DNA of 53,570 nucleotides from an uncultured Parabacteroides sp. (GTDB lineage: Bacteria; Bacteroidota; Bacteroidia; Bacteroidales; Tannerellaceae): NCBI RefSeq assembly GCF_902493135.1, contig NZ_CABUOD010000031.1, positions 1 through 53,570 on the forward strand, written 5' to 3'. Under the pieces are notes generated by a model. The model saw nothing but the letters and a program-made list of their open reading frames with translations, did no database searches and was not told where the DNA came from. Position numbers and translations under genes: made by a program. Below are positions 7,044 through 16,353 of this stretch, one piece after another (position 1 is the first letter of the stretch; the number at the start of each line of letters is the position of its first letter).

Positions 7044-9043
7044 ACTTTGTGTTTTAAAGAGGTACGTATTATATTTTGAATCAAATCTTCTTTCGGTATG
7101 AAAGGCAGTGTGATGTGATACCGGTCGCCATAGCTTTCGTTAAAGGCGGCACTGGTCGCCAGGGCATTCGGATTCCGGGCCCATGAACGGCGGGCCACTC
7201 CTCCCATCACATCCCAGAGCATGGCCGAACGGAGGATCTCGTCCACCCGCTCACTTCCGTCCAGCACCATCCCGAAGCCGCCGTTTATCGCTTTACCGAT
7301 ACCGACCCCGCCGCCGTTATGAAGGGCGACAAGGCTCATCCCCCGCGCCGCATTTCCGGCAAAACATTGGACGGCCATATCGGCCATGACGTTGCTCCCG
7401 TCATAGATGTTGGACGTTTCGCGGAAAGGCGAATCCGTCCCGCTTACATCATGATGGTCGCGTCCGAGCATGATCGGCCCGACTTCTCCGTCCCGCACCA
7501 TGCGGTTGAAACGGAGTGCGATCTTCAGCCGTCCTTCCGCATCCTGGTAAAGGATACGCGCCTGGGTACCCACCACAAGCCGGTTCTTCCCGGCATCGCG
7601 AATCCAGTTGTAGTTATCGCGGTCCTGCCCGCGCCGGGCAGGATCGATACAATCCATCGCTGCCCGGTCGGTCTTCGCCAGATCTTCCTGTTTCCCGCTC
7701 AGACAGACCCAACGGAAAGGCCCGTAACCATAGTCGAACAGTTCCGGCCCCATGATATCTTCGACGTAGGAGGGCCAGATAAAGCCGTCTTTCTCATCGA
7801 TCCCGTTCCGGGAGATTTCCTTTACACCGGCATCGTAGATGGCTTTCATAAACGAGTTTCCGTAATCGAAAAAGTAAGTGCCGCGAGCCACCAATTTCTT
7901 GATTACCGCAAAATGCCGGTGCAGGGACCGGTCGACCAGCCAACGGAAACGGTCTATATCGTGGGAAAGGAGTTCCGTTCGTTCGGCAAAGGAAATACCC
8001 GCCGGACAGTAACCGCCTTCATAAACGGCATGGCAAGAGGTTTGATCGCTCAACAAGTCGATCCGGATCGCCTGTGATTCGGCAAATTCCAGCAAATCGA
8101 CTATATTGCCATGATAAGCGACCGAAACCGGTTCTTTTGCCTGCATCGCTTCCTGCGCCCTACGGAAGGCCTCCGCTTTATCACCGGTCACATGCTGTAC
8201 CCATCCCTGCGAGTAACGGGTTTCGATACGGGAACTGTCCACCTCGGCAATGATACTGGCGGCACCGGCGATAACGGCGGCTTTCGGTTGTGCGCCGCTC
8301 ATCCCTCCGAGACCGGAAGAGACAAAGAGATGTCCGCGCAAGTCCCGATCCTGCGGAATGCCCAATTTCTTCCGCCCGGCATTCAATAAGGTATTGAACG
8401 TCCCGTGCACGATCCCCTGCGGACCGATATACATCCAGCCGCCGGCAGTCATCTGCCCGTAATTGGCCACTCCCATCTGGGCGGCGATATGCCAGTCCTT
8501 TTGGTTGTCGAACATGCCGACCATCATGGAATTGGTTATGATCACACGGGGTGCATCCGCCCTGGAACGGAACAGTCCCAACGGATGTCCGGACTCGATC
8601 ACAAGTGTCTGCTCGCTCGTCAGTATTTCGAGGTATTGCTTGATCAGCCGGTATTGCATCCAGTTCTGGCAGACCTGTCCGGTCTCGCCATATGTAACCA
8701 GCTCATAAGGATAAAGGGCGATATCGAAACAGAGGTTGTTGTCGATCATTACCTGAAAGGCTTTTCCCTCCAGGCACCGGCCTTTATACTGATCGACAGG
8801 TTTTGCTTTCAGGTCTCCCTCCGGCCGGTAACGGTATCCGTAAATACGGCCGCGGGTCATCAACTCTTCCATAAATTCCGGAGCCAGCACTTCATGCAAC
8901 TCTTCGGGAATATAACGGAGCGCATTCTTCAAGGCCGTCTCCGTCTGTGCAGGCGTAAGCGAATAGCCGCGATCAGGAGCGCGGCGGATACCGGGGACAA
9001 AAGATGGATAAACCGGCAATTGGTTGCTCAGGCGTACTTCCAT
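7040..9043 (-). CDS. hutU: Urocanate hydratase
   Basis: Urocanase hydrates urocanate to imidazolonepropionate and uses tightly bound NAD+. The 667-residue product is about 100 residues longer than proteobacterial HutU and closer in size to the eukaryotic and Bacteroidota forms. Recognisable stretches are YIGPQGIVHGTFNT and SSGLGGMSGAQPKA in the NAD-binding part and HNGGGVGIGKAINGGFGM near the C terminus. It is the first gene of the five-gene hut operon. No hutC-type repressor lies nearby and no clear promoter was found upstream. Confidence 0.95.
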   Translation of the reverse strand: MEVRLSNQLPVYPSFVPGIRRAPDRGYSLTPAQTETALKNALRYIPEELHEVLAPEFMEELMTRGRIYGYRYRPEGDLKAKPVDQYKGRCLEGKAFQVMIDNNLCFDIALYPYELVTYGETGQVCQNWMQYRLIKQYLEILTSEQTLVIESGHPLGLFRSRADAPRVIITNSMMVGMFDNQKDWHIAAQMGVANYGQMTAGGWMYIGPQGIVHGTFNTLLNAGRKKLGIPQDRDLRGHLFVSSGLGGMSGAQPKAAVIAGAASIIAEVDSSRIETRYSQGWVQHVTGDKAEAFRRAQEAMQAKEPVSVAYHGNIVDLLEFAESQAIRIDLLSDQTSCHAVYEGGYCPAGISFAERTELLSHDIDRFRWLVDRSLHRHFAVIKKLVARGTYFFDYGNSFMKAIYDAGVKEISRNGIDEKDGFIWPSYVEDIMGPELFDYGYGPFRWVCLSGKQEDLAKTDRAAMDCIDPARRGQDRDNYNWIRDAGKNRLVVGTQARILYQDAEGRLKIALRFNRMVRDGEVGPIMLGRDHHDVSGTDSPFRETSNIYDGSNVMADMAVQCFAGNAARGMSLVALHNGGGVGIGKAINGGFGMVLDGSERVDEILRSAMLWDVMGGVARRSWARNPNALATSAAFNESYGDRYHITLPFIPKEDLIQNIIRTSLKHKV

Positions 9044-9160
9044 AACATGACATTTTAAGGTGTTTGTTTACAATCTGTAAGTAAATAACAGAAGTAAGAG
9101 GCCTACAAGATAAGCATTCTCTTTCATCTTGCCAACCGGCACCGGTATGTTTAGAAGCAC

Positions 9161-9197
9161 AAAAAGGGCCATTCCCCCAACGGGAACAGCCCTTTTC
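9161..9197 (-). terminator. Rho-independent terminator of secDF
   Basis: AAAAGGGC at 9162-9169 pairs with GCCCTTTT at 9189-9196, extended inward by TTCCC/GGGAA around a short CCAAC loop. Read on the minus strand, the stem is followed by a T run. It lies 20 bases past the secDF stop codon. Confidence 0.85.
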
Positions 9198-9217
9198 TAT
9201 CGGATTGGAATGTATTC

Positions 9218-12200
9218 TTATTTACCAGCTTCGGCAGCTGCTTTCTTATTGATCTTTTTCTTCTGCAATTCGTATGCGATAGGAGTTGCCACGAACAGAG
9301 TAGAATATGTACCGACAATGATACCTAACAGGATCGCGAACGTAAAGCTGCGGATCGTCGCACCACCTAAGATGAAGATACACAATACCACTACCAATGT
9401 AGTCAAGGATGTATTGAAGGTACGAGACAAAGTGGAGTTCAACGCATCGTTGATCACCTGGTAACGGTCGCGCTTCGGATACAGGCCGATCGTCTCACGG
9501 ATACGGTCGAACACAACCACGGTATCGTTGATAGAGTAACCGATGATTGTCAGGATAGCCGCGATGAAGGTCTGATCGACTTCCATAGAGAACGGCAATA
9601 CCTTCCAAAGCAATGTGTAGAATGAAATAATACACAAGGTCGTGACCGCAACGGAAGCGAATGCACCGACCGAGAACGAAATGTCGCGGAAACGGAGCAG
9701 GATGTAAGCTGCCATACAGAACATGGCGAATACAACTGCGAGGAAGGCAGCATTCTTGATATCGTCTGCCATGCTCGGTCCCACTTTCTGCGAACTCTGG
9801 ATATACTGTCCTGTGAACTGATCCAGCGTCGTACCTGCCGGAAGCAATGACTTGACACCTTCAAACAATTTATTTTCGATTTCCTGGTCGATAGCCGGAT
9901 CGTTGTCGTCGATCTTATAGTTGGTAGAAACGCGCACCTGGTCGGGAGTACCGATCTGGATAACGCTTACGGAACCGTCCAGCTGGGCATCCAGCATATT
10001 GCGGACTTCGTCCGTCTTCACATCCTGGTCGAAGCGGATCACATAGTTACGTCCACCGGTGAAGTCGATACCGTTGTTCAAACCGATAGTAGACATGGAG
10101 ATCGCACCTAACACGATGATAGCGGCCGGAATCAGATAGCCCACCTTACGGGCAGCCAGGAAGTTGATCTTCGGATTCGTCAACAGGTCTTTCGTGATAG
10201 AAGTCGTAAAGGTCACGTTCTTCAGTTTATCTTTAGCCAGCAGCGCTTCATAGACGATACGCGTCAGGAAGACAGCCGTCAGGAAGGATGCGATCAAACC
10301 GATAATCATCGTCGTGGCAAAACCACGGATAGGACCTGTACCGAAGTAGAACAATACGACACCCGTGATGATAGACGTCAAGTTGGAGTCGAAGATGGCG
10401 GAGAATGCATTTCCATACCCATCGGCAATTGCCTTGCTCAACGATTTACCGGCACGAAGCTCTTCTTTCGTACGTTCGTAGATCAACACGTTGGCATCGA
10501 CGGCCATACCTAATGTCAACACCATACCGGCAATACCCGGCAATGTAAGAACGGCCTGGAATGAGGCAAGGATACCCATTGTGAAGAAGATGTTCAACAC
10601 CAAAGCGCCGTCGGCTATCAGCCCCGGAATGACGCCGTAGAAAGCACACATGTAGAACATCAACAGCACCAATGCCAATGCAAACGAAATCACACCGGAA
10701 TTGATAGCTTCCTGACCCAGAGACGGTCCGACAACGTCTTCCTGCACGATACTTACAGAAGCAGCCATCTTACCTGATTTCAACACGTTAGCCAAGTCCT
10801 TCGCTTCTTCCGGAGTGAAGTGGCCTGTGATCTGGGAACGTCCGCCGGTGATTTCCACCTGCACGTTCGGAGCGGAATAAACCATATCGTCGAGAACGAT
10901 GGCAACCGCTTTACCGATGTTTTCTTTTGTCAGGCGAGCCCATGCCTTAGCGCCTTCCGCATTCATGGTCATGCTGACCTGCTGTTCGGAACGGCCGGCC
11001 TGCTGGACGAAGTCGGCATTAGCATCCGTGACAACATCGCCGCCCAAAGCAGGCGTACCGTCGCGGTTCGTCATCTTGATCGCATACAAGTAGAAATATT
11101 GTTCTTTGTCGTCGATAGCCTTTACGCCCCATTTCAAAGAAAGGTTACGCGGCAGGATATCTTTCACCTGCTTCATGTTCAGGTATTCGTTGATCTTGGC
11201 AATATCTTTCTTATCGGCAATACCGACAACCGGGCCGGATGCCAACTGTCCGTTATACTGGTTGATCTGCAGGACGGCAAACAACGGATGTTGCTTTGCG
11301 AATTCTTCCATGCTCTTGGCAGCCTGTGCTTCCGGCTTGTCTTCACCGATCTTGGCCAGCAAAGAATCTGCGTCGTTGGTCGTTTCGGCCGCAGCATTGT
11401 CGGCAACCACTTCTCCCGTTGCTTCCGCAGCAGCAGTTTCCGAACCGTCGGCGGCGGCATCGTCCGATTTCAGGAGTGTAGCCAACATATTATCGGCAGC
11501 AACCAGCTGCTGGTAGATTTCCGGCAAGTTGTACGTTTCCCAGAATTCGAGGTTGGCACTGCCCTGCAACAATTTACGCACACGTTCAGGTTCTTTCACG
11601 CCCGGAAGTTCAACCAGGATACGGCCGGCAGTTTCCAGACGCTGGATGTTCGGGGATACCACACCGAAACGGTCGATACGGGTACGCAAAACGTTAAATG
11701 AATTATCGATAGCGCTCTTCAGCTCTTCCTTCAACACGGCGATCACCTGTGCGTCCGAACTCTGCGGAGTGATTTTGTCTTTCAATTCGAAAGTACTGAA
11801 TATGGCGGATAAACGTGCGCCATTATCCAACTTCTTATACTCGTCTGCAAAGAGATCAATAAAGTCCTTCTGACTTGTAGCCTGGTGAGCATAGGCCAAA
11901 TCCAATGCTTTGTTGAAATTCTCATCCTGGTTGTTGTTTGAAAGCGAGCGGATCACATCAGCCACATTCAATTCCAGAACGACGTTCATACCGCCCTTCA
12001 AGTCAAGTCCTAAACTAATTTCCATTTCACGGCACTGCTTGAGCGTATAGCCCAGCCATACCTTCTGAGTAGATAACGAGTCCAAATAAGAACTCTCTTT
12101 TACCGGATCTCCACCTGCATACTCAGCGGCTTTACTGTTGTAATGTCTTGTCACGAACGAGAATGACAGATAAAACATACAGACAAGCGTAAGTAACACC

Positions 12201-12232
12201 GCAAAGACCTTTACAAATCCTTTGTTTTGCAT
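9218..12232 (-). CDS. secDF: Protein translocase SecDF (fused)
   Basis: A single 1004-residue chain joins SecD (residues 1 to about 640) and SecF (about 680 to 1004), as is usual in Bacteroidota. The membrane protein uses proton motive force to help the Sec channel pull exported proteins through the inner membrane. SecD features: one N-terminal membrane segment, LGLDLKGGMNVVLELN near residue 75 and GMAVDANVLIYERTKEE in the membrane domain. SecF features: NNGIDFTGGRNYVIRF and GYSINDTVVVFDRIRE. A low-complexity Ala/Asp/Glu insertion at about 260-295 lies in the periplasmic part. Confidence 0.96.
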   Translation of the reverse strand: MQNKGFVKVFAVLLTLVCMFYLSFSFVTRHYNSKAAEYAGGDPVKESSYLDSLSTQKVWLGYTLKQCREMEISLGLDLKGGMNVVLELNVADVIRSLSNNNQDENFNKALDLAYAHQATSQKDFIDLFADEYKKLDNGARLSAIFSTFELKDKITPQSSDAQVIAVLKEELKSAIDNSFNVLRTRIDRFGVVSPNIQRLETAGRILVELPGVKEPERVRKLLQGSANLEFWETYNLPEIYQQLVAADNMLATLLKSDDAAADGSETAAAEATGEVVADNAAAETTNDADSLLAKIGEDKPEAQAAKSMEEFAKQHPLFAVLQINQYNGQLASGPVVGIADKKDIAKINEYLNMKQVKDILPRNLSLKWGVKAIDDKEQYFYLYAIKMTNRDGTPALGGDVVTDANADFVQQAGRSEQQVSMTMNAEGAKAWARLTKENIGKAVAIVLDDMVYSAPNVQVEITGGRSQITGHFTPEEAKDLANVLKSGKMAASVSIVQEDVVGPSLGQEAINSGVISFALALVLLMFYMCAFYGVIPGLIADGALVLNIFFTMGILASFQAVLTLPGIAGMVLTLGMAVDANVLIYERTKEELRAGKSLSKAIADGYGNAFSAIFDSNLTSIITGVVLFYFGTGPIRGFATTMIIGLIASFLTAVFLTRIVYEALLAKDKLKNVTFTTSITKDLLTNPKINFLAARKVGYLIPAAIIVLGAISMSTIGLNNGIDFTGGRNYVIRFDQDVKTDEVRNMLDAQLDGSVSVIQIGTPDQVRVSTNYKIDDNDPAIDQEIENKLFEGVKSLLPAGTTLDQFTGQYIQSSQKVGPSMADDIKNAAFLAVVFAMFCMAAYILLRFRDISFSVGAFASVAVTTLCIISFYTLLWKVLPFSMEVDQTFIAAILTIIGYSINDTVVVFDRIRETIGLYPKRDRYQVINDALNSTLSRTFNTSLTTLVVVLCIFILGGATIRSFTFAILLGIIVGTYSTLFVATPIAYELQKKKINKKAAAEAGK

Positions 12233-12275
12233 TTGAATCTTATGTTTATGTTATTATTCGTTTTTTCACAGGGTG

Positions 12276-12283
12276 CAAATATA
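12276..12283 (-). promoter_or_regulatory. Candidate -7 box of secDF (TATATTTG)
   Basis: The minus strand reads TATATTTG, an exact TAnnTTTG match, about 45 bases before the secDF ATG. A TTG (minus strand of CAA at 12301-12303) lies 17 bases upstream, slightly closer than the usual 19-21. Confidence 0.45.
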
Positions 12284-12359
12284 GGCTTTTTTTCTTTGTC
12301 CAACAGTAATTAGATTAATTTATTTGTCACACTCTTAGTTTATTTCAGCCACAATTATA

Positions 12360-12367
12360 TATCTTTG
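12360..12367 (+). promoter_or_regulatory. -7 box of the DUF4468 gene pair (TATCTTTG)
   Basis: An exact TAnnTTTG match lies 30 bases before the ATG at 12398, a normal distance for a Bacteroidota promoter. It lies back-to-back with the secDF promoter in the shared intergenic region. No -33 TTG is visible at standard spacing. Confidence 0.5.
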
Positions 12368-12397
12368 CCCGTAAAAAAACATAAGTCAAGAATAACC

Positions 12398-13399
12398 ATG
12401 AAGCAACTTTTATTATTAGCGCTATTTATCCCGACCCTGCTCTGGGCTCAGGACGATTCCAAGTATTTAGCCGGAGCCGTTCCCGTCGAGAATGGCAAAG
12501 TAGTATTCACAAAAGAGATAAACGCTCCTTCTTTTTCAAAAGATGAAGTATATGACAGGATGTTGGGCTGGGCGGACGGTTTCTTCCGTGAAGACGGCAA
12601 CCGCGTTGTCTACTCCGACAAGGCGAAAGGCGACATCGCCGCAGTTGGACAAGCCAACTTAGTGTTCCAGAATACGGCCCTCTCCTTGGACCGTACGGAA
12701 ATGAACTATCGCGTCACGATGGAATGCGAGAACCGGAAATGTATCATGAAAGTGGCCGGTATCCGCTACGAATATAATGTCTCTTACCAGCGCGAACCGG
12801 AAAAATACACTGCCGAAGAGTGGATCACAGATAAATATTGCCTGAACAAGGATAAAACCAAACTGAACCGGGGCAACGGCAAGTTCCGTAGAAAGACGGT
12901 CGACTTCATGGATGAGATGTTCGCCTCCGCCTCTGCCGCTTTAGGCGTGCAAGCAGCCGCCGACGTAGCTCCGGCCACTCCGGTCACGCCGGCACGGACT
13001 GTGACGCCGGCACAAGCCGTACAACCGGCAACTCCTGTTCCGGCAAAAGAAGGATATGTGGCTTTTGCCGCCGACAAAGTTCCGTCTACCTTATTACAGA
13101 TGTTGCCGGAAAGCGATATGCAGGTCGCATCCGCCGGCAAACCGGACACCAAAGAGACATCCGCCGAATGGAAAGGCACGGGCAATATGTTCGGCAAATC
13201 GATCGCCTCGATCGCCATCAGCCAAGACAGCCCTGTCTATAAAGAAATAGGTAACAACGGCACCTACAGCCTGTCTTTCTTCAAGAAAGGCGAAAGCGGG
13301 GAAGCCTGGCTGATCATCGACTGCCGCAAGCAGGGCGAAACGGCGGAAGGCCGGCAGATGACCGTTATCGGTGAAATCGTAAATGTATGGATGAAATAG
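12398..13399 (+). CDS. Exported DUF4468 (TBP-like fold) protein
   Basis: The 333-residue protein starts with a clear signal peptide (MKQLLLLALFIPTLLWAQ). Residues about 20-190 match the Bacteroidales DUF4468 domain, with YLAGAVPVENGKVVFTKEI and later YRVTMECENRKCIMKVAGI. A Pro/Thr/Ala/Val linker of about 30 residues follows near 200, then a C-terminal module with GTGNMFGKSIASIAIS. The function of DUF4468 is not known. The start is the ATG at 12398 because it begins the signal peptide. A second DUF4468-type gene follows after five bases, so the two are probably cotranscribed. Confidence 0.8.
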   Translation: MKQLLLLALFIPTLLWAQDDSKYLAGAVPVENGKVVFTKEINAPSFSKDEVYDRMLGWADGFFREDGNRVVYSDKAKGDIAAVGQANLVFQNTALSLDRTEMNYRVTMECENRKCIMKVAGIRYEYNVSYQREPEKYTAEEWITDKYCLNKDKTKLNRGNGKFRRKTVDFMDEMFASASAALGVQAAADVAPATPVTPARTVTPAQAVQPATPVPAKEGYVAFAADKVPSTLLQMLPESDMQVASAGKPDTKETSAEWKGTGNMFGKSIASIAISQDSPVYKEIGNNGTYSLSFFKKGESGEAWLIIDCRKQGETAEGRQMTVIGEIVNVWMK

Positions 13400-13404
13400 C
13401 CAGG

Positions 13405-13959
13405 ATGATGAAAAAGTTGTTTTTCCTTCTATTAATCATGCTCCCTGCGCTGGCAATGGCACAGGGGCATAAAGGCGAAGTCGACGAGTGCGCCCCGATG
13501 AAAAACGGGAAGGTATGCTATCACGACACCGTCCATGTGAACGATATGAGCCAGGATCAGATATTCGAAGTCATCAACCGATGGGCGAAGAAAAGCTATG
13601 CGAAGGATGTATTCCTGTCGAATGTCAACTCCAAGAAGTCCAAAGGGACTATCAATGTTGCATCCAAAGTCGAGATGCTGCTGGACGATACGGACAAGAC
13701 GATCATCAAATACAAGATGAAGATCAGCTGCCACGACAACAGTTACTCGGCAGAAGTAAGCAACATCGTTTATCAATACGATCCTGAGAACAACAAGAAG
13801 TTCAAGACCTATCCGGCAGAAAGCGTGATCGCCGGCAATGGCAACAGCAATACGGTCGCATTGATCAAGGACCCGAAGCTGTTCTGCAATGCCACGTTCT
13901 TCTTCGTCGAGAACCTGTTCGCCGATATCCTGGATGCAGTGAACGAGGCGGAACTATAG
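13405..13959 (+). CDS. Exported DUF4468-like protein
   Basis: The 184-residue protein has a signal peptide (MMKKLFFLLLIMLPALAMAQ) and one DUF4468-like domain. Shared layout with the gene before it includes PMKNGKVCYHDTVHV in place of PVENGKVVFTKEI and the later KYKMKISCHDNSYSAEVSNIVYQY strand pair. It lacks the linker and the C-terminal module of its neighbour. The two probably arose by tandem duplication. Function unknown; a secreted or periplasmic role is inferred from the signal peptide only. Confidence 0.75.
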   Translation: MMKKLFFLLLIMLPALAMAQGHKGEVDECAPMKNGKVCYHDTVHVNDMSQDQIFEVINRWAKKSYAKDVFLSNVNSKKSKGTINVASKVEMLLDDTDKTIIKYKMKISCHDNSYSAEVSNIVYQYDPENNKKFKTYPAESVIAGNGNSNTVALIKDPKLFCNATFFFVENLFADILDAVNEAEL

Positions 13960-13973
13960 CATGAAGGGTCGGT

Positions 13974-14040
13974 TCCATAAGCATGGGACAAAAGTTTCAC
14001 CCGCATGAAACAAAAGTTCCATAGGCATGAAACAAAAGTT
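13974..14040. repeat. Minisatellite, 22-bp units CATRGGCATGAAACAAAAGT
   Basis: Three tandem units carry GCATG at 13981, 14003 and 14024, spacing 22 and 21 bp. Units two and three share GCATGAAACAAAAGTT exactly; the first has GCATGGGACAAAAGTT. The array lies between the second DUF4468 gene and the terminator of the flotillin gene. A similar framework (CATGGGCATGA) recurs in the tandem pair at 33510-33553. Confidence 0.65.
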
Positions 14041-14081
14041 CCCCTATAGAGAAACTACGGTTTCCTTACAGGGGAACTTTT
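14034..14081. terminator. Two-way terminator between DUF4468 and flotillin genes
   Basis: AAAAGTTCCCCT (14034-14045) and AGGGGAACTTTT (14070-14081) form a perfect 12-bp stem, with GAAAC (14051-14055) and GTTTC (14060-14064) pairing inside. The A and T tracts at the stem base work in either direction, which fits its place between convergent genes. Confidence 0.8.
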
Positions 14082-14087
14082 CATATA

Positions 14088-15716
14088 TTATAAGGTAGGA
14101 GCCGGATCATCCTTTCCTTTCTCGTCCGGCTTGATGATGTTCTTGACGGTTTCGCCGATCGGCAGCTTATCCAATACGCCGAGGCTCGGAGCGACCGTCT
14201 TCACGAGTTGGTTCAGGAAGTTGCCGGTAGCGCCGTTTCCGCCATCGAATACCGTAATATTGCCGAGGTTGATACGTTCGAACGCCTTAACCTGTTCGCC
14301 TGCGATCTCTTTCCACTGGTCGACCATCTTGTACTGGATCGCAATCGCCGGATTCGATTCGGCAGCTTCGACCATCGCCCGGAAACCGTCGGCTTCGGCC
14401 AGCAACGACTTCTTCTTACCGTCAGCCTCGGCTTCCAGTTTCATGCGGATGGCAGAGGCTTCGGCTTCGGCCTGCGCCAGCAAGGCTTTTGCACGTGCTT
14501 CGGCCTCACGGATGGTCTTTTCGGCAACGGCATCGGCCTGCAGGATGGCTTCCTGCTTTGCCACTTCGGCGGGGACGATCTTTTGAGCTTTCAGGGCCGA
14601 TTCGACTTTTCTGGCTTTAGCCTCTTCCACCTCCTTCTGGGCTATCTCGCGTGCGGCCTGCACAGAGGCTTCCGAACGGGCGGCGGCTTCACCGGCTTTC
14701 TTATCGGCATCCGCCTGCGTCACGGCAAGTTCGGAATTAGAAAGCGCGATATCCTTGCCGGCTTCATTTCGTCCGATAGCGGCTTTCTTCTCCGCATCGG
14801 CCTTCTTGATTTCCATGTCGGAGTTCAGTTCGGCAATACGGCTTTCCTTTTCCGTATTGGCTTTCTCTATATTGATATTCTTCTCGGCTTCCGCTTTTGC
14901 CACCTGCGATTCCTTTTCGGCATTGGCGATGGCAACCTGGGAGATACGGTCCTTATCGGCATTGGCCACCGAGATTTCCTGCTGCTTCTTGGTTTCGGCA
15001 ATGGCGATATCCTGGTCCTTGCGGGTTTCGGCGACCTTTGTCTCACGTTCCTTGATCTGGTTGGCAATCTTGATGGCTCCCAACTTTTCCTGTTCTTCGA
15101 TGTTGGCCTGTGCCTCGTTCAAGGCCTTGCTTTCCGCTTCTTTACCGAGGTTGACGATATAGTTGGCGGCATCACGAATATCACTGATATTGATATTCAT
15201 CAGATAAAGACCGAACTTGCGGAGTTCCGTATCGATATTCTCGCGTACCTTGGACAGGAATTTATCACGGTCGGAGTTCAACTCCTCGATCGTCATGTCG
15301 GCAATCACCAGACGCATCTGCCCATAGACGACATCCGTAATCAGGTTTTGTTTGTCTTCCGACTGCAACCCCAGCAAACGTTCGGCTGCGTTCTGCATCA
15401 CTTCGGGATCCGTACTGATGGCGACCGTAATGGTTGTCGGCACGTCCACACGGATATTCTGGGCAGACAAAGCGCCGGTCAACTTGCAATCGATCTGCAA
15501 AGGTTTCATGGAGAGGAATTCGTACCCTTGAATGATCGGCCATACGAAAGCAGCGCCGCCATGATAAAGTTTGGCAGACTTATCCCCTGAAGTCTTACCA
15601 TACACAACCAACACCTCATCACTCTTACATTTCCGGTAGCGCGAAAGGATGCCGATAAACGAAACAATGACCACTACAACCAGTATAGCGACCATGATTA
15701 ACATCTCCTGTGTCAT
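14088..15716 (-). CDS. Flotillin-like SPFH-domain membrane protein
   Basis: The 542-residue protein has an N-terminal membrane segment (residues about 5-25), an SPFH/band-7 domain to about residue 200, then a very long Ala/Glu/Lys-rich coiled coil (about 205-440) of EAEAxA-type repeats, and a short C-terminal tail. This is the layout of bacterial flotillins of the YqiK/FloT type, which form oligomers at the inner membrane and organise membrane domains. The NfeD-like gene just upstream (21-bp gap) is the usual partner of flotillin genes, so the pair is probably one operon. Confidence 0.9.
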   Translation of the reverse strand: MTQEMLIMVAILVVVVIVSFIGILSRYRKCKSDEVLVVYGKTSGDKSAKLYHGGAAFVWPIIQGYEFLSMKPLQIDCKLTGALSAQNIRVDVPTTITVAISTDPEVMQNAAERLLGLQSEDKQNLITDVVYGQMRLVIADMTIEELNSDRDKFLSKVRENIDTELRKFGLYLMNINISDIRDAANYIVNLGKEAESKALNEAQANIEEQEKLGAIKIANQIKERETKVAETRKDQDIAIAETKKQQEISVANADKDRISQVAIANAEKESQVAKAEAEKNINIEKANTEKESRIAELNSDMEIKKADAEKKAAIGRNEAGKDIALSNSELAVTQADADKKAGEAAARSEASVQAAREIAQKEVEEAKARKVESALKAQKIVPAEVAKQEAILQADAVAEKTIREAEARAKALLAQAEAEASAIRMKLEAEADGKKKSLLAEADGFRAMVEAAESNPAIAIQYKMVDQWKEIAGEQVKAFERINLGNITVFDGGNGATGNFLNQLVKTVAPSLGVLDKLPIGETVKNIIKPDEKGKDDPAPTL

Positions 15717-15737
15717 AATTTTAAATAGATTTGTTAT

Positions 15738-16232
15738 TTACTGAATATACATAATTCCCGATTCTACCTTGACAATCGCAACCCTGTCGCCGGTCTGGTA
15801 TTTCCGGCCCTCAAGCGAGCGGACATCCATCTCACGCAAGGCGCCGTTGACGGCAATCTGCACGATATAGCGATCTCCGTCATGCGTATAGATCGTGCAC
15901 TCACGCCCCAACAAAGCTTCCGGCTTCTCCGGCTTATTCTCCTTCTGCAATTGCCAGGCTTTCTTATACAGATACCAGAGAACCAGCACAAAGACAAGTC
16001 CTACCAGAATACCGGTCACATAAGACGGGATATCCGTCCCCTGTGTGATATACATGTACCAACCCATACCGATACAGAAATGCGTCAGCCCCTTAAAAGA
16101 AAGAACACTGCCGATATCGGTATCCATATCGACATCCGTATCGATGTCACCAAAAAAGATGGAAACAACAAACTGGATCAGAAAGATCGCCGTAGCAACA
16201 ACGGCCACTGTAAGAAAGATTGTGCTTGTCAT
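15738..16232 (-). CDS. NfeD-like/OB-fold membrane protein, flotillin partner
   Basis: The 164-residue protein has an N-terminal membrane segment, an acidic stretch GDIDTDVDMDTDIG near residue 30, two more membrane segments (about 45-65 and 72-90) and a C-terminal beta domain from about residue 105 (LLGRECTIYTHDGDRYIVQI to the end). This resembles NfeD-family or YqiJ-like proteins encoded next to flotillins. The name is inferred from layout and neighbourhood; individual catalytic residues are not expected. It is the first gene of the pair. Confidence 0.65.
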   Translation of the reverse strand: MTSTIFLTVAVVATAIFLIQFVVSIFFGDIDTDVDMDTDIGSVLSFKGLTHFCIGMGWYMYITQGTDIPSYVTGILVGLVFVLVLWYLYKKAWQLQKENKPEKPEALLGRECTIYTHDGDRYIVQIAVNGALREMDVRSLEGRKYQTGDRVAIVKVESGIMYIQ

Positions 16233-16353
16233 GATCGACTGAATTTAATTAGGCTGGTAAGATATGAAAAAAATCAAGAATCGACAATACCTGCCACAAC
16301 TTTCATTATTGAATAAATTATATCATTAATCAGGATAAAAACTATATTCATTG

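Noticed and set aside
9044..9160. Riboswitch or attenuator upstream of hutU
   Set aside because: The gap between the secDF terminator and hutU shows no convincing stem series or known aptamer pattern.
14208..15590. 460-codon plus-strand open frame opposite the flotillin gene
   Set aside because: It is the antisense shadow of the Ala/Glu-rich coiled-coil codons; composition is Gly/Phe/Leu-repetitive with no family and no start context.
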